A stretch of DNA of 64,000 bases from Mesorhizobium sp. NBSH29. Its GTDB lineage: Bacteria > Pseudomonadota > Alphaproteobacteria > Rhizobiales > Rhizobiaceae. This document shows positions 39,166 to 49,986 of this stretch, one piece after another. The notes beneath the pieces were generated by a model, which saw nothing but the letters and a program-made list of their open reading frames with translations, was not told the DNA's origin and made no database searches. Both the position numbers and the translations under genes were made by a program. The DNA lies in NCBI RefSeq assembly GCF_015500055.1, contig NZ_CP045492.1, positions 816,501-880,500 on the forward strand, read 5' to 3'. Numbering within the stretch: position 1 is the first letter of the stretch; every line of letters starts with the position of its first letter.

Positions 39166-40068
39166 ATGTCTATTCTCATCGACAAGAACACCAAGGTCCT
39201 GGTTCAGGGCCTGACCGGCAAGACCGGCACCTTCCACACCGAGCAGGCACTTGCCTATCACGGCACGCAGATGGTCGGCGGAATCCATCCCAAAAAAGGA
39301 GGGGAGACTTGGAGTGGATCGAAGGGCGAAAACCTGCCGATCTATTCCACCGTGGCCGAAGGCAAAGATAGGACCGGCGCAAACGCCTCGGTGATCTATG
39401 TTCCACCGGCGGGTGCCGCAGCCGCGATTATCGAAGCCATCGACGCGGAAATCCCGTTGATCGTTTGTATCACCGAAGGTATTCCGGTGATGGACATGGT
39501 CAAGGTGAAGGCAAGGCTGGACAAATCAGCATCGCGTCTGATCGGACCGAACTGCCCCGGCGTTCTCACGCCGGACGAGTGCAAGATCGGCATCATGCCC
39601 GGGAATATCTTCCGCAAGGGTTCGGTCGGCGTTGTATCGCGCTCGGGAACCCTTACCTATGAGGCCGTGTTCCAGACAACCAATGCCGGCCTTGGCCAGA
39701 CCACGGCTGTCGGCATCGGCGGTGACCCGGTCAAGGGCACCGAGTTCATCGACATGCTCGAAATGTTCCTCGCCGACGACGAGACAAAATCGATCATCAT
39801 GATCGGCGAAATTGGCGGTTCGGCCGAGGAGGATGCGGCACAGTTCATCCGTGATGAGGCCAAGCGCGGCCGCAAAAAGCCGATGGCGGGCTTCATAGCA
39901 GGGCGTACCGCACCGGAAGGTCGCACCATGGGCCACGCAGGCGCAGTAATTTCCGGCGGCAAGGGCGGCGCAGAAGACAAGATCGCAGCCATGGAAGCCG
40001 CCGGAATAAAAGTTTCGCCCTCGCCAGCACGTCTCGGTACGACGCTGGTTGAGGCGATCAAGGGTTGA
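39166..40068 (+). CDS. sucD: Succinyl-CoA synthetase, alpha subunit
   Basis: 300 residues. CoA-binding Rossmann part [18 protein letters not shown], phospho-His loop [24 protein letters not shown], and ligase part [12 protein letters not shown]. 71 bases after sucC. Followed by a structured inverted repeat before sucA. Confidence 0.97.
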   Translation: MSILIDKNTKVLVQGLTGKTGTFHTEQALAYHGTQMVGGIHPKKGGETWSGSKGENLPIYSTVAEGKDRTGANASVIYVPPAGAAAAIIEAIDAEIPLIVCITEGIPVMDMVKVKARLDKSASRLIGPNCPGVLTPDECKIGIMPGNIFRKGSVGVVSRSGTLTYEAVFQTTNAGLGQTTAVGIGGDPVKGTEFIDMLEMFLADDETKSIIMIGEIGGSAEEDAAQFIRDEAKRGRKKPMAGFIAGRTAPEGRTMGHAGAVISGGKGGAEDKIAAMEAAGIKVSPSPARLGTTLVEAIKG

Positions 40069-40090
40069 AAAGAGAGTTGCGAGTAGAGTG

Positions 40091-40146
40091 TAGCGAATAG
40101 AGAAGCAGGTGCAGGCGGACCCGTCCGCGAGATGCGCTATTCGCTA
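40091..40146. repeat. Nested inverted repeat between sucD and sucA
   Basis: TAGCGAATAG (40091-40100) is perfectly complemented by CTATTCGCTA (40137-40146), and the interval holds a second stem GCGGAC/GTCCGC (40115-40120 with 40123-40128). Related degenerate units (GCGAGTAGAG, CTATTGGCTACCCACTATTGG) flank it. In one frame the right arm reads RYSLLATHYWL, a phrase typical of translated intergenic repeats in alphaproteobacteria. Probably a dispersed palindromic element; it may also separate sucCD and sucAB expression. Confidence 0.55.
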
Positions 40147-40203
40147 TTGGCTACCCACTATTGGCTCTGCAAGGAGACGGAGCGAGACGCTCCGGAAAAG
40201 ACA

Positions 40204-43194
40204 ATGGCACGGCAAGATCAGGCCAACGACCAGTTTTCCCTCACCTCATTCCTCTATGGCGGCAATGCTGACTACATCGAGGACCTCTATGCCCGCTACA
40301 AGGATAACCCGTCGTCCGTAGCGGCCGAGTGGCAAGAGTTTTTCGGCTCGCTTCAGGACGAAGCGTCTGATGTCCGCAAAAATGCGGAGGGCGCCTCCTG
40401 GACGAAGCCGCACTGGCCCCAGATCGCCAATGGCGAACTGGTTTCCGCGCTCGATGGCGATTGGGGAGCGGTCGAAAAGCACCTTGAAAAGAAGGTGAAG
40501 GAGAAGGCTTCCGCCGGTGGCTCTGCCGCGATCTCCGATGCGGATGTTCTGCGCGCCACCCGCGACTCTGTGCGTGCCATTATGATGATCCGCGCCTACC
40601 GAATGCGCGGCCATCTGCATGCCGATCTCGACCCTCTCGGCCTCGCCAAGCCGCTTGAGGATTACAATGAGCTGTCCCCTGAAGCCTATGGCTTCACGGC
40701 AGAGGACTACGACCGTCAGATCTTTATCGACAACGTGCTGGGGCTTGAATACGCCACCATCCGCGACATGCTGGAGATCTTAAAGCGCACTTATTGCTCG
40801 ACGCTCGGCGTCGAGTTCATGCATATTTCTGACCCCAAGGAAAAAGCTTGGGTGCAGGAGCGCATCGAAGGGCCTGACAAGGGTTTTACATTCACCCCGA
40901 ACGGCAAGCGAGCCATCCTGCAAAAACTGGTCGAGGCTGAAGGCTTCGAGCAGTTTATCGATGTAAAATACAAAGGTACCAAGCGTTTTGGTCTGGACGG
41001 AGGCGAGGCTCTCATCCCCGCACTCGAGCAGATCATCAAGCGCGGCGGGTCGATGGGCCTGAAGGAGATCGTGTTAGGCATGGCCCACCGCGGCCGTCTT
41101 AACGTGCTGAGCCAGGTGATGGCCAAACCGCACCGCGCCATCTTCCACGAATTCAAGGGCGGCTCCTACGCGCCCGACGACGTGGAGGGTTCAGGCGATG
41201 TGAAATATCATCTCGGCGCCTCCTCCGACCGCGAGTTTGATGGCAACAAGGTCCATCTGTCTCTGACAGCCAACCCCTCGCATCTCGAAATTGTCGATCC
41301 TGTCGTCATGGGCAAGGCCCGTGCCAAGCAAGACCAGATTTTCGGACGCAAGCGCGAGGAACAGGTGCCGCAGGAAGAGCGCGCCAAGGTGTTGCCGCTG
41401 CTGTTGCATGGTGATGCCGCCTTTGCGGGCCAGGGCGTCATTGCGGAGATTCTGGGACTATCGGGTCTGCGCGGCCATCGTGTTGGCGGGACGCTGCATT
41501 TCATTATCAACAACCAGATCGGATTCACCACAAACCCGCGCTTCTCGCGTTCTTCGCCCTACCCTTCCGATGTCGCCAAGATGATTGAGGCGCCGATTTT
41601 CCACGTTAATGGCGATGACCCCGAAGCAGTGGTATATGCGGCAAAAGTCGCGACTGAATTCCGCATGATCTTCCATAAGCCGGTCGTAGTGGACATGTTC
41701 TGCTACCGCCGCTTCGGCCATAACGAAGGCGACGAGCCAGCGTTCACCCAGCCGATCATGTATCGCAACATCCGCAAGCATCGCTCGACCGGGCAGATCT
41801 ATGCTGAAAAGCTGATTGCCGAGGGCCTGCTAAGCACCGAAGAACATGAAAAAATGAAAGCGGACTGGCGCGCTCATCTGGAGACAGAATGGGAAGTTGG
41901 GCAGCAGTACAAGCCCAACAAGGCGGACTGGCTGGACGGCGCGTGGTCAGGACTGCGCACTGCCGATAACCAGGATGAACAGCGGCGCGGCAAGACAGCT
42001 GTTCCAGTGAAGACCCTGAAGGACATCGGCAAAAAGCTGACTGAGGTCCCCTCGGACTTCGAGGCACATAAGACAATCGGCCGCTTCCTCGCAACGCGTC
42101 GCAAGATGATCGAGACCGGCGAAGGCATAGACTGGTCAACGGGCGAAGCGCTCGCGTTCGGCTCTATCCTGAGCGAGGGCAACCCGGTTCGCCTGTCAGG
42201 CCAGGATTCCGAGCGCGGTACCTTCTCCCAGCGCCACTCGGTGCTCTACGATCAAAATGACGAGCGCCGCTATATTCCGCTCAACAATCTGTCGCCGGCC
42301 CAGGCCAATTACGAGGTCGTCAACTCGATGCTCTCTGAAGAGGCCGTGTTGGGCTTCGAATACGGTTACTCGCTGGCCGAGCCTAATGCCCTGACCTTGT
42401 GGGAAGCCCAGTTCGGTGACTTTGCCAACGGTGCGCAGGTCGTGTTTGACCAGTTCATCTCGTCGGGCGAGCGCAAATGGTTGCGCATGTCGGGCCTCGT
42501 CTGCCTGTTGCCACATGGTTATGAAGGCCAGGGGCCCGAGCATTCTTCTGCGCGGCTGGAGCGATTCCTCCAGCTTTGCGCCGAAGACAATATGCAGGTT
42601 GTCTATCCGACAACGCCGGCGAACTATTTCCACTCGCTGCGCCGTCAGCTCAAGCGTGACTTCCGCAAGCCGCTGATCCTGATGACGCCAAAATCGCTTC
42701 TGCGCCACAAACGGGCTGTGTCTACGCTGGCCGATTTTTCGGGCGAAAGCTCGTTCCATCGCCTGCTCTGGGACGACGCCCAGCTTTTGGCCGACCAGCC
42801 CATCAAGCTGGCCAAAGACTCTAAAATGCGCCGGGTCGTGCTGTGCTCGGGCAAGGTCTACTACGATCTTTATGAGGAGCGCGAGAAGCGCGGAATCGAC
42901 GACATCTATCTGTTGCGCGTCGAGCAACTGTACCCCTTCCCTGCCAAAGCGCTGATCACGGAACTTTCACGGTTCCGCAACGCCGAAATGGTGTGGTGCC
43001 AAGAAGAGCCTAAAAATATGGGCGCTTGGGCGTTCATCGACCCTTACCTGGAATGGGTACTGGCTCATATAGACGCCAAACATCAACGCGTGCGGTACAC
43101 CGGACGGCCAGCGGCTGCTTCGCCGGCGACCGGGCTGATGTCGAAACATCTCGCACAGCTACAAGCATTTCTCGACGACGCGCTCGGCGAATAA
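40204..43194 (+). CDS. sucA: 2-Oxoglutarate dehydrogenase E1 component
   Basis: Thiamine-diphosphate subunit that decarboxylates 2-oxoglutarate. 996 residues from the ATG at 40204 ([20 protein letters not shown]); the 24 in-frame codons before it are repeat sequence. E1 features: [10 protein letters not shown], the ThDP region [10 protein letters not shown] and [27 protein letters not shown], and the transketolase-like half with [20 protein letters not shown] and [17 protein letters not shown]. Partner of SucB and LpdA encoded just downstream. Confidence 0.97.
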   Translation: MARQDQANDQFSLTSFLYGGNADYIEDLYARYKDNPSSVAAEWQEFFGSLQDEASDVRKNAEGASWTKPHWPQIANGELVSALDGDWGAVEKHLEKKVKEKASAGGSAAISDADVLRATRDSVRAIMMIRAYRMRGHLHADLDPLGLAKPLEDYNELSPEAYGFTAEDYDRQIFIDNVLGLEYATIRDMLEILKRTYCSTLGVEFMHISDPKEKAWVQERIEGPDKGFTFTPNGKRAILQKLVEAEGFEQFIDVKYKGTKRFGLDGGEALIPALEQIIKRGGSMGLKEIVLGMAHRGRLNVLSQVMAKPHRAIFHEFKGGSYAPDDVEGSGDVKYHLGASSDREFDGNKVHLSLTANPSHLEIVDPVVMGKARAKQDQIFGRKREEQVPQEERAKVLPLLLHGDAAFAGQGVIAEILGLSGLRGHRVGGTLHFIINNQIGFTTNPRFSRSSPYPSDVAKMIEAPIFHVNGDDPEAVVYAAKVATEFRMIFHKPVVVDMFCYRRFGHNEGDEPAFTQPIMYRNIRKHRSTGQIYAEKLIAEGLLSTEEHEKMKADWRAHLETEWEVGQQYKPNKADWLDGAWSGLRTADNQDEQRRGKTAVPVKTLKDIGKKLTEVPSDFEAHKTIGRFLATRRKMIETGEGIDWSTGEALAFGSILSEGNPVRLSGQDSERGTFSQRHSVLYDQNDERRYIPLNNLSPAQANYEVVNSMLSEEAVLGFEYGYSLAEPNALTLWEAQFGDFANGAQVVFDQFISSGERKWLRMSGLVCLLPHGYEGQGPEHSSARLERFLQLCAEDNMQVVYPTTPANYFHSLRRQLKRDFRKPLILMTPKSLLRHKRAVSTLADFSGESSFHRLLWDDAQLLADQPIKLAKDSKMRRVVLCSGKVYYDLYEEREKRGIDDIYLLRVEQLYPFPAKALITELSRFRNAEMVWCQEEPKNMGAWAFIDPYLEWVLAHIDAKHQRVRYTGRPAAASPATGLMSKHLAQLQAFLDDALGE

Positions 43195-43225
43195 ACCACA
43201 CGACAGAAACGGACGGAAAAACCAA

Positions 43226-44512
43226 ATGGCCACTGAAATCCGCGTTCCCACCCTCGGCGAATCGGTCAGCGAGGCAACAATCGGCAAATGGTTCAAGAAG
43301 GTCGGCGACGCCATTGTCGCCGATGAACCGTTGGTTGAGCTTGAAACCGACAAGGTGACAGTGGAAGTGCCCGCCCCAGCGGCTGGAACGCTGACTGAAA
43401 TCACCGCCAAGGAAGGCGAGGCTGTTGGCCTCGACGCCCTGCTGGGGACAATTGGTGAGGGGGGAGCCAAAGCCGCCCCTGCCAAGGACAGCAAGCCGGA
43501 CGCCGTGGCGCAGGCCAGCGACGAAAGCGGATCTGACACCGGCAAGGATGCTGCCGAAAAGACGTCCAAGATTGCTGGCGAACCGCCGGTGGAAGAGCGC
43601 AAGCCATCCGGCAAGACCGACATGTCGCCGGCCCCCGCCGCAGCCAAGATGCTTGAGGAGAACAAGGTGTCTGCCGATCAGGTGTCCGGCACGGGCAAGC
43701 GTGGCCAGGTGCTGAAAGGGGACGTCATCGACGCCGTCTCCAAGGGTTTTTCTTCTCCCGAGAAGCCATCGGCACCAGCAGCCGTCCGCGCGCCGTCCTC
43801 GCAAAATGATGAAGGCCGCGAAGAGCGCGTCCGGATGACCAAACTGCGCCAGACCATCGCGCGGCGTCTCAAGGAAGCGCAGTCCAATGCGGCCATGCTG
43901 ACCACCTTCAATGAGGTGGACATGAAGGCCGTGATGGATCTGCGCACAAAATATAAGGACGTGTTCGAAAAGAAGCACGGCGTGAAGCTTGGCTTCATGG
44001 GTTTCTTCACCAAGGCGGTAACGCACGCGTTGAAGGAAATTCCGACCGTTAACGCCGAGATCGACGGCACCGACATCATCTACAAGAACTATGCCCATAT
44101 CGGCGTGGCTGTCGGCACGGAAAAGGGCCTCGTGGTGCCCGTGGTGCGCGAGGCGGACCAGATGTCGATCGCCGAAATCGAGAAGGAAATCGGTCGCTTG
44201 GGACTTTCGGCCCGCGACGGCAAGCTGACAGTTGCCGACATGCAGGGCGGCACTTTCACGATCTCGAATGGCGGCGTCTACGGTTCGCTGATGTCGACGC
44301 CCATCCTCAACGCACCGCAATCGGGTATTCTTGGCATGCACAAGATCCAGGAGCGGCCGGTGGTTGTCGGCGGAGAGATCGTCGTTCGCCCCATGATGTA
44401 TCTGGCGCTGTCTTATGATCATCGCATCGTCGACGGCAAAGAGGCTGTGACCTTCCTCGTGCGCGTCAAGGAAAGCCTGGAAGATCCCGAGCGCCTCGTG
44501 CTCGACCTTTAA
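43226..44512 (+). CDS. sucB: Dihydrolipoyllysine-residue succinyltransferase (E2)
   Basis: 428 residues: lipoyl domain 1-76 with the lipoylated Lys in [14 protein letters not shown], an Ala/Pro/Lys-rich linker, E3-binding domain about 132-170 ([17 protein letters not shown]), and the catalytic domain ending with the [13 protein letters not shown] motif that holds the active His and Asp. 31 bases after sucA. Core of the 2-oxoglutarate dehydrogenase complex. Confidence 0.97.
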   Translation: MATEIRVPTLGESVSEATIGKWFKKVGDAIVADEPLVELETDKVTVEVPAPAAGTLTEITAKEGEAVGLDALLGTIGEGGAKAAPAKDSKPDAVAQASDESGSDTGKDAAEKTSKIAGEPPVEERKPSGKTDMSPAPAAAKMLEENKVSADQVSGTGKRGQVLKGDVIDAVSKGFSSPEKPSAPAAVRAPSSQNDEGREERVRMTKLRQTIARRLKEAQSNAAMLTTFNEVDMKAVMDLRTKYKDVFEKKHGVKLGFMGFFTKAVTHALKEIPTVNAEIDGTDIIYKNYAHIGVAVGTEKGLVVPVVREADQMSIAEIEKEIGRLGLSARDGKLTVADMQGGTFTISNGGVYGSLMSTPILNAPQSGILGMHKIQERPVVVGGEIVVRPMMYLALSYDHRIVDGKEAVTFLVRVKESLEDPERLVLDL

Positions 44513-44563
44513 ACACTCGTACTGTGCGCAGTGGCCTTGTTTACTGCGTCAGGAAGGGCATGC

Positions 44564-45061
44564 ATGACCATGCTTGCAAAAAGCGTTCTTGCCATCACAG
44601 TCGCACTGGTTGCCACGCAACCGATGCGCGCCGCGTGCAACATGGAACTCGCGGTCTACGCCGACCGTGATGGTGGTGCCGAGATCAACTTTACCCCTAC
44701 GCTGGAATCGGCAACAACCACCAACACCTTCCGCATGCTTCTGGAAAAAGATGTTGTGCTCGATGGCGTCGTTCTCTGGAGTGATGAGATCGCTCGCCCG
44801 AACGGCATTTTGATGCACAAGTGCCCTGAAGGCGATGTCACCGGCGAAGAACTCGCAGCCTGCACGATTTGGCAGGGTGTTATCTACACGGCCAACGCTA
44901 AGGGCACTGTGGCACTCCTCCCGCGTGAGGGCGAGCCGGCTGCCGAGCAGCTTGTTTTTCCTGATTTGGCCTACGCGCTGCGCACATCTCCGGTCTTTGG
45001 CTTGAACGGGCTGTCAAAGCTGCCTTTTGATGTTTTTGCCTTGAGTGGGTGCCAAGAATGA
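44564..45061 (+). CDS. Secreted protein of unknown function in the suc-lpd cluster
   Basis: 165 residues from the ATG at 44564, preceded by AGGAAGG. Signal peptide about 1-24 (MTMLAKSVLAITVALVATQP, cleaved near MRA). Mature part contains four Cys (RAACNMEL, MHKCPEGD, AACTIWQG, LSGCQE), suggesting two periplasmic disulphides. No domain recognised. Its stop overlaps the start of the SDR gene, so it is part of the transcript between sucB and lpdA. Confidence 0.65.
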   Translation: MTMLAKSVLAITVALVATQPMRAACNMELAVYADRDGGAEINFTPTLESATTTNTFRMLLEKDVVLDGVVLWSDEIARPNGILMHKCPEGDVTGEELAACTIWQGVIYTANAKGTVALLPREGEPAAEQLVFPDLAYALRTSPVFGLNGLSKLPFDVFALSGCQE

Positions 45062-45813
45062 GCGACCCCGGGAAAACACTTTTGGTAACCGGAGGCGGGC
45101 GCGGCATCGGAGCCGCGATCTGCAGGATCGGCGCTGCCCGCGGATATCGCGTTGCGGTCAACTATGCGGAAAACGACGCGGCAGCAAAATCGCTGGTCGA
45201 GGACATTGAGAGCGCGGGCGGCACCGCATTCGCCGTACGCGGCGATGTCGGCTCTGAACCAGATGTGCTCGCGATATTCGAGGCGATCGATCGCAAATGG
45301 GGCAGGCTGGACGCGCTCGTCAACAATGCCGGCGTGGTCGATCGCAAGGCGCGAATCGACGAAATGAGTGCGGCGCGGATTGAGCGGATGATGCGCATCA
45401 ACATCGTCGGCTCTCTGCTCTGCGCCCGCGAGGCAGTCAAGCGGATGTCGACGCGACATGGTGGCCAGGGCGGTGCCATCGTCAATCTCTCCTCCATCGC
45501 TGCCACGCTGGGTGGATCGGGCGAATATGTCGACTATGCAGCCTCCAAGGGCGCTATCAACGCTTTTACGATCGGTCTTTCCAAAGAAGTGGCGACCGAG
45601 GGGATCCGGGTCAACGCGGTCAGCCCCGGAATTATCGATACCGAAATTCACGCGTCGGGCGGACAGCCCCACCGTGTCGAGGCAATGCGCGAATTTGTGC
45701 CCATGAAGCGGGCCGGCACCGCAGAAGAAATTGCCCATGCCGTATTATGGTTCCTCTCTGATGAGGCCTCATACGCAACAGGGTCTGTTATGAATGTAAG
45801 CGGCGGTCGTTGA
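45058..45813 (+). CDS. SDR-family oxidoreductase
   Basis: 251 residues from an ATG overlapping the previous stop (ATGA). Classical short-chain dehydrogenase: TGGGRGIG cofactor loop, NNAG, catalytic Ser/Tyr/Lys in NLSSIA and [10 protein letters not shown], then [15 protein letters not shown]. Absence of an acidic residue right after the second strand together with Asn at AVNYAEND leans to NADP. Substrate unknown. An SDR between sucB and lpdA recurs in Rhizobiales. Confidence 0.9.
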   Translation: MSDPGKTLLVTGGGRGIGAAICRIGAARGYRVAVNYAENDAAAKSLVEDIESAGGTAFAVRGDVGSEPDVLAIFEAIDRKWGRLDALVNNAGVVDRKARIDEMSAARIERMMRINIVGSLLCAREAVKRMSTRHGGQGGAIVNLSSIAATLGGSGEYVDYAASKGAINAFTIGLSKEVATEGIRVNAVSPGIIDTEIHASGGQPHRVEAMREFVPMKRAGTAEEIAHAVLWFLSDEASYATGSVMNVSGGR

Positions 45814-45839
45814 CCGCCCTGACCAAAGGATTTTCTGCA

Positions 45840-47246
45840 ATGAGCTATGATGTAGTAGTGATCGGTACCGGGCCTGGTGGATATGTCTGCGCCATCAAGG
45901 CTTCCCAGCTCGGTCTCAAGACGGCCGTGGTCGAAAAGCTCCCGACCCATGGTGGCACCTGCGTCAATGTTGGCTGCATTCCCTCGAAGGCTCTGCTGCA
46001 TGCTTCCGAAATGTTTGCCGAGGCTGGCCATTCTTTCGCCGCGCTGGGTGTCGAGGTGGGGACGCCAAAGCTCAATCTAAAACAGATGATGGCACACAAG
46101 ACCCAGACGGTGGAGCAGAACACCAAAGGGCTCGATTTCCTGATGAAGAAGAACAAGATCGACGTGCTTCGCGGCGTTGGCAAGATTTTGGCCGCGGGCA
46201 AGGTTTCAGTCACCGGGGACGACGGCAAGGCGCAGGAAGTCGAGACCAAAAACATCGTGATCGCCACGGGCTCACAGGTATCAGCTATCCCGGGCGTTGA
46301 AGTTGACTTTGACGAAAAGACCATTGTCTCGTCCACCGGGGCACTCGATCTGGCCAAAGTACCCGCCACCATGATCGTGGTGGGCGGCGGCGTCATCGGA
46401 CTCGAGCTTGGTTCAGTCTGGGCGCGACTCGGCACCAAGGTCACGGTCGTCGAGTATCTCGATACGATACTGGGGGGCATGGACGCCGACGTGGCAAAGC
46501 AGTTCCAGCGGCTTTTGGGCAAGCAGGGCTTTGAATTCAAGCTTGGCGCCAAGGTCACAGGCGTGGCAAAGGCAGGCAAAGGCGCAGCGGTCACGTTCGA
46601 GCCCGCAAAAGGCGGCGACGCCCAGACCCTCGATGCCGATGTCGTGCTGGTTGCAACCGGACGCAAACCCTACACGGAAGGGCTCGGCCTGGAAGAAGCC
46701 GGCGTTGAACTCGATGAACGCGGTCGCGTCAAAACCGACAAACACTGGTCGACCAATGTGAAGGGTATCTTTGCTATTGGCGATGTCATCGCCGGGCCAA
46801 TGTTGGCTCACAAAGCCGAGGACGAAGGTGTTGCGGTGGCCGAAACGCTTGCCGGCCAAGCAGGTCATGTGAACTACGATGTCATTCCGGGCGTCGTCTA
46901 CACCAGTCCTGAAGTGGCATCGGTCGGTAAGACCGAAGAGGAGTTGAAAAAGGCCGGCGTGGAATACAAGGCGGGCAAATTCCCATTCACCGCAAACGGT
47001 CGCGCCCGCGCCATGGCTCACACGGATGGCTTCGTAAAAATTCTGGCTGACAAGGCGAGTGATCGCGTGCTCGGTGTTCACATTGTCGGTTTTGGCGCCG
47101 GCGAGATGATCCACGAGGCCGCGGTGCTGATGGAGTTTGGTGGATCATCGGAAGATCTGGCCCGGACCTGCCATGCACACCCAACTATGTCCGAGGCGGT
47201 GAAGGAAGCTGCACTCGCAACCTTCGACAAAGCAATCCATATCTGA
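45840..47246 (+). CDS. lpdA: Dihydrolipoamide dehydrogenase (E3)
   Basis: FAD disulphide reductase that reoxidises dihydrolipoamide of 2-oxoglutarate dehydrogenase. 468 residues from the ATG at 45840. FAD loop GTGPGGY, redox-active pair in [13 protein letters not shown] (Cys41, Cys46), NAD loop [17 protein letters not shown] site [15 protein letters not shown] and the catalytic His-Glu in [15 protein letters not shown]. Last gene of the mdh-suc-lpd cluster. Confidence 0.97.
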   Translation: MSYDVVVIGTGPGGYVCAIKASQLGLKTAVVEKLPTHGGTCVNVGCIPSKALLHASEMFAEAGHSFAALGVEVGTPKLNLKQMMAHKTQTVEQNTKGLDFLMKKNKIDVLRGVGKILAAGKVSVTGDDGKAQEVETKNIVIATGSQVSAIPGVEVDFDEKTIVSSTGALDLAKVPATMIVVGGGVIGLELGSVWARLGTKVTVVEYLDTILGGMDADVAKQFQRLLGKQGFEFKLGAKVTGVAKAGKGAAVTFEPAKGGDAQTLDADVVLVATGRKPYTEGLGLEEAGVELDERGRVKTDKHWSTNVKGIFAIGDVIAGPMLAHKAEDEGVAVAETLAGQAGHVNYDVIPGVVYTSPEVASVGKTEEELKKAGVEYKAGKFPFTANGRARAMAHTDGFVKILADKASDRVLGVHIVGFGAGEMIHEAAVLMEFGGSSEDLARTCHAHPTMSEAVKEAALATFDKAIHI

Positions 47247-47250
47247 CAAC

Positions 47251-47279
47251 AAAAAAACGGCCCGCTAAAAGCGGGCCGT
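47251..47279. terminator. Terminator between lpdA and the convergent Ala/Pro-rich gene
   Basis: Nine-bp stem ACGGCCCGC/GCGGGCCGT with a TAAAA loop (47257-47279). An A-run at 47251-47256 gives a U-run on the minus strand, so it is strongest for the minus-strand gene; the plus side lacks a T-run. Confidence 0.8.
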
Positions 47280-47309
47280 CATACTCAGATTTACGCATAC
47301 TCGTCTTAA

Positions 47310-47750
47310 TTAGTTGGCCGGTGCCGGAGCAGGCTCAGCAGGAGCAGTCGCATCAGGAGCTGGTGCAGCTGGCTCAGGAGCAGCAGGTGCGGCAGCATCA
47401 GGCGCCGGAGCTGTCGTATCAGCTGGGGCAGTCGCGGCAGGCGGTGTTGCAGGCTCGGCAGGAGCGGTAGCTGCTGGCTCGCTTGTCGTTGCGGGCGGCG
47501 TTGAGCCTTCAACTGTATTCGGATTGTTTCCAGCAAACATGAAATAAGCGATCAGCGCCAGAACGACGACGACTGCGGCTATCAAAATGCCGGTGCTTCC
47601 TCCCGACGAACTCTGCACGATCGTGCGGTTGTCAGCCCCGCGCCGGTCTGTTGCCGAAGGATAGGCAGGGTTTACCGGGTCAGCGCCGACCGGGCGATTT
47701 GGGGTGATGGAGGGATCGCGCGGATCCGTATCGCGAACTTGGTTGGCCAT
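47310..47750 (-). CDS. Single-pass membrane protein with Ala/Pro-rich periplasmic tail
   Basis: 146 residues from the ATG at 47750, with GGAG upstream. A hydrophilic N-terminal region (about 1-51), one transmembrane helix about 52-73 (GILIAAVVVVLALIAYFMFA), then about 70 residues made almost wholly of Ala, Pro, Thr, Glu and Asp repeats (variants of APAEPAT). No catalytic domain; probably a low-complexity envelope protein. A stress-sigma-like promoter may lie just upstream. Confidence 0.7.
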   Translation of the reverse strand: MANQVRDTDPRDPSITPNRPVGADPVNPAYPSATDRRGADNRTIVQSSSGGSTGILIAAVVVVLALIAYFMFAGNNPNTVEGSTPPATTSEPAATAPAEPATPPAATAPADTTAPAPDAAAPAAPEPAAPAPDATAPAEPAPAPAN

Positions 47751-47782
47751 TACGGTATTCTCCGTTGTTTCGGTGTCAGAAC

Positions 47783-47807
47783 AACGCGCGAAACGCGAAA
47801 CGGTTTC
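47783..47807 (-). promoter_or_regulatory. Weak EcfG-like promoter candidate
   Basis: Minus strand GAAAC (47803-47807), 16 bases, CGTT (47783-47786). One mismatch to GGAAC in the usually strict -35 box, so doubtful; it lies 33 bases before the gene starting at 47750. Confidence 0.2.
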
Positions 47808-47820
47808 AAATCCCCATGAG

Positions 47821-48879
47821 TTAACCTGCAGGGGTAACGAAATAGCCCCTTTTGCGCAGCAATTCGATGAGGCCGTCCGGTCCGGGAAGGTGCAACGCGC
47901 CAATGGCTAGGAAGGCATTGCTGCGGTCGAGTATGGGTATCGCATTGTCGACCATCACCCTATTTCGGGCGTTGACCATCGTTTCTTCGAACAGCTTGAA
48001 GCCTTCGACATCCGCATCGGGCACCGTCGCTTTCATAAACGGCCAGAAGGTCCCGGTCGCCCCTTTGGTGTAGAGAACGACCATCGTTTCGGTCACGTCG
48101 TCCATCCGGTCACCCAGCTTCAGCGAGTCAATCAGGCCCTTGACGTGAAGCTCCATGGGAAGCGACGCCATTGCCTGCAACTGGCTGAGTGCTGTCTCCA
48201 GTCCCTCGATCGTCTTGCCTTGCGCTTGCGCATCTGTCGCCAGCTTCTTGTCCAGCACAGGTGAACCGCCCGCCTGTCGATCGAGTTCACAAGCTGACAA
48301 CGCCAGCATGGCCGAAAGCATCCAGGGCTTCATCTTGCTCACGCTTGCCAGCGGGATACCGCGCGCATCGAGCGCGCGTTCAACCACCGCAACCTCCGAC
48401 GCCGGCAGCAGCGATCTCAATGTGGTGCCGTCCGTAAACATGGTGAGTTCCGGGTGCTGCAAAAGCACCGAATTCAATTTCGAGGCGTCGAGTGCGTCAG
48501 TGCTCTCAACGACGAGAATTGCGGCACCGTCAAAAGCCGCCTGGGTTGCGGAAGAAACGTCGGTGACGCGCGGATCGCTGACATGCATCGTGCCGAAAAG
48601 GTACGAAACGGCTCCATTCTTCTCAATCTTCCACAGCAGCCCCTGCCCATTCAATGTGTCCCGAGCCTCATTTCGAATGCGAGCCAGGGCCTCGGGGTCC
48701 GTTTTCTCCATCTGCGCAATCATGTCGGTGCCACGGCAGGCGGACACTTCTGCGCGGGCGGGCGCGATCACCACAAAAAGCGTAATGAGAAACAGTGCGA
48801 GAAAGATCAGGTTGAGCGCGCAAAGCAGCCCCATCGAAACGACGCTGGCGCGATCTGCTCTGTCAGGAAGGTTTTTCAT
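47821..48879 (-). CDS. TraB/GumN family protein
   Basis: 352 residues. N-terminal hydrophobic segment about 16-44 that acts as signal or anchor. TraB/GumN core: LLWKIEKNGAVSYLFGTMHVSDPRV (the GTMH motif with the putative metal-binding His), later LFEETMVNARN and the C-terminal AFLAIGALHLPGPDGLIELL with a second conserved His. Distant relatives are Tiki-type metalloproteases; activity here is unproven. Confidence 0.88.
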   Translation of the reverse strand: MKNLPDRADRASVVSMGLLCALNLIFLALFLITLFVVIAPARAEVSACRGTDMIAQMEKTDPEALARIRNEARDTLNGQGLLWKIEKNGAVSYLFGTMHVSDPRVTDVSSATQAAFDGAAILVVESTDALDASKLNSVLLQHPELTMFTDGTTLRSLLPASEVAVVERALDARGIPLASVSKMKPWMLSAMLALSACELDRQAGGSPVLDKKLATDAQAQGKTIEGLETALSQLQAMASLPMELHVKGLIDSLKLGDRMDDVTETMVVLYTKGATGTFWPFMKATVPDADVEGFKLFEETMVNARNRVMVDNAIPILDRSNAFLAIGALHLPGPDGLIELLRKRGYFVTPAG

Positions 48880-48941
48880 AACGGCACTCTAAAGCCTTAC
48901 ATACGGCAAATTCACTAATGCCCCCCACGAAGCCACCTGCG

Positions 48942-49880
48942 TCAAGCGCGCGGATGCGCAGTCTGGTAGATTTCCAACAGCCTTGCGGTATCGACGCCTG
49001 TATAAATCTGGGTCGTCGAAAGGCTGGTATGGCCAAGCAGTTCCTGGATGGTGCGCAGATCGCCGCCCCGCCCGAGAAGGTGCGTGGCAAAGGAATGACG
49101 CAACGCGTGCGGTGTAGCCGTCTCCGGCAGATTGAGCGCCGAGCGCATTTTTTTCATGGCGCGCTGGATGATCGCCGGCTGAAGTGCCCCACCCCGTGCT
49201 CCGCGAAACAAGATTGCGCCAGCTTCGATATGAAACGGGCACAAACGGCGGTATTCTGCGACAGCATCGAGGGCAACCGGCAGCACCGGGACAAGCCTTG
49301 TCTTGCCGCCTTTGCCTGTAATCCGCAACACCGTGTCGCGCGCGCTGCCAAGGTCCGCTCCGGTCAGACCAAGCGCCTCGGAAATGCGCAACCCGGACCC
49401 GTAAAGCAGAGTGAGAACGGCAGCATCGCGTGCGGCGATCCACGGTTCTTCCGCCAATTGCTCTCCACTCGACACCACGCGTCTGGCATCCATCGCATTC
49501 AGCGGCTTGGGCAGTGATTTTGGCTGCTTGGGCGCTCGAAGCGCAATTGCACCTGCTGCATTGGCGAGCCCGCGCCGCTCCAGGAAACGCAACAGCGAGC
49601 GGATGACCGCAAGACCCCGGCCAAGGGTACGTGCGCCAGCACCGTTGGTACGACGATAGGCCAGATAGGCTCTCAGATCCGCCGTGCGCAGGTCGCTGAT
49701 GTCGGCAAGCCCCGGCGCCCCGCCGCAATGGCCGGTGAGAAACTGAAAGAACTGCCGCGTGTCACGCTCATAGGCGTCAAGTGTCAGCGCTGCGAGCCGC
49801 CGCTCGCTTCCCAGCATTTTCAGCCATGCGGCGCGCGCATCCAACAAATCTTGCCGGGCGGGGATCAGGAATTCCTGCAT
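48942..49880 (-). CDS. xerC: Tyrosine recombinase XerC
   Basis: 312 residues from the ATG at 49880. N-terminal core-binding domain (TLDAYERDTRQFFQFLTGH, GRGLAVIRSLLRFLERRG) and C-terminal catalytic domain with the full set: Arg in YGSGLRISEALGL, Lys in ITGKGGKTR, HALRHSFATHLL (His, Arg), LGHTSLSTTQIY with nucleophilic Tyr. With XerD resolves chromosome dimers at dif. Nothing around it suggests a mobile element, so it is read as the housekeeping enzyme. Confidence 0.9.
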   Translation of the reverse strand: MQEFLIPARQDLLDARAAWLKMLGSERRLAALTLDAYERDTRQFFQFLTGHCGGAPGLADISDLRTADLRAYLAYRRTNGAGARTLGRGLAVIRSLLRFLERRGLANAAGAIALRAPKQPKSLPKPLNAMDARRVVSSGEQLAEEPWIAARDAAVLTLLYGSGLRISEALGLTGADLGSARDTVLRITGKGGKTRLVPVLPVALDAVAEYRRLCPFHIEAGAILFRGARGGALQPAIIQRAMKKMRSALNLPETATPHALRHSFATHLLGRGGDLRTIQELLGHTSLSTTQIYTGVDTARLLEIYQTAHPRA

Positions 49881-49986
49881 TGTTCGTCCATCATCACACT
49901 CGACCAGCATGCTGACTGATCGAAGTTAGCACGGCGTGAAGACCACGCCGATTGAATTGCGCGGGCCGCCGATCTAGAGACGGGCG

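Noticed and set aside
40132-40203. N-terminal extension of sucA
   Set aside because: The extra codons are repeat-derived; the E1 family begins at the ATG at 40204.
43034-44422. 462-codon minus-strand frame opposite sucA/sucB
   Set aside because: Shadow of the high-GC third positions of sucB; His- and Arg-rich with no recognisable fold.
48942-49880. XerC as a mobile-element integrase
   Set aside because: Full housekeeping XerC features, no attachment repeats, no cargo or phage genes nearby.
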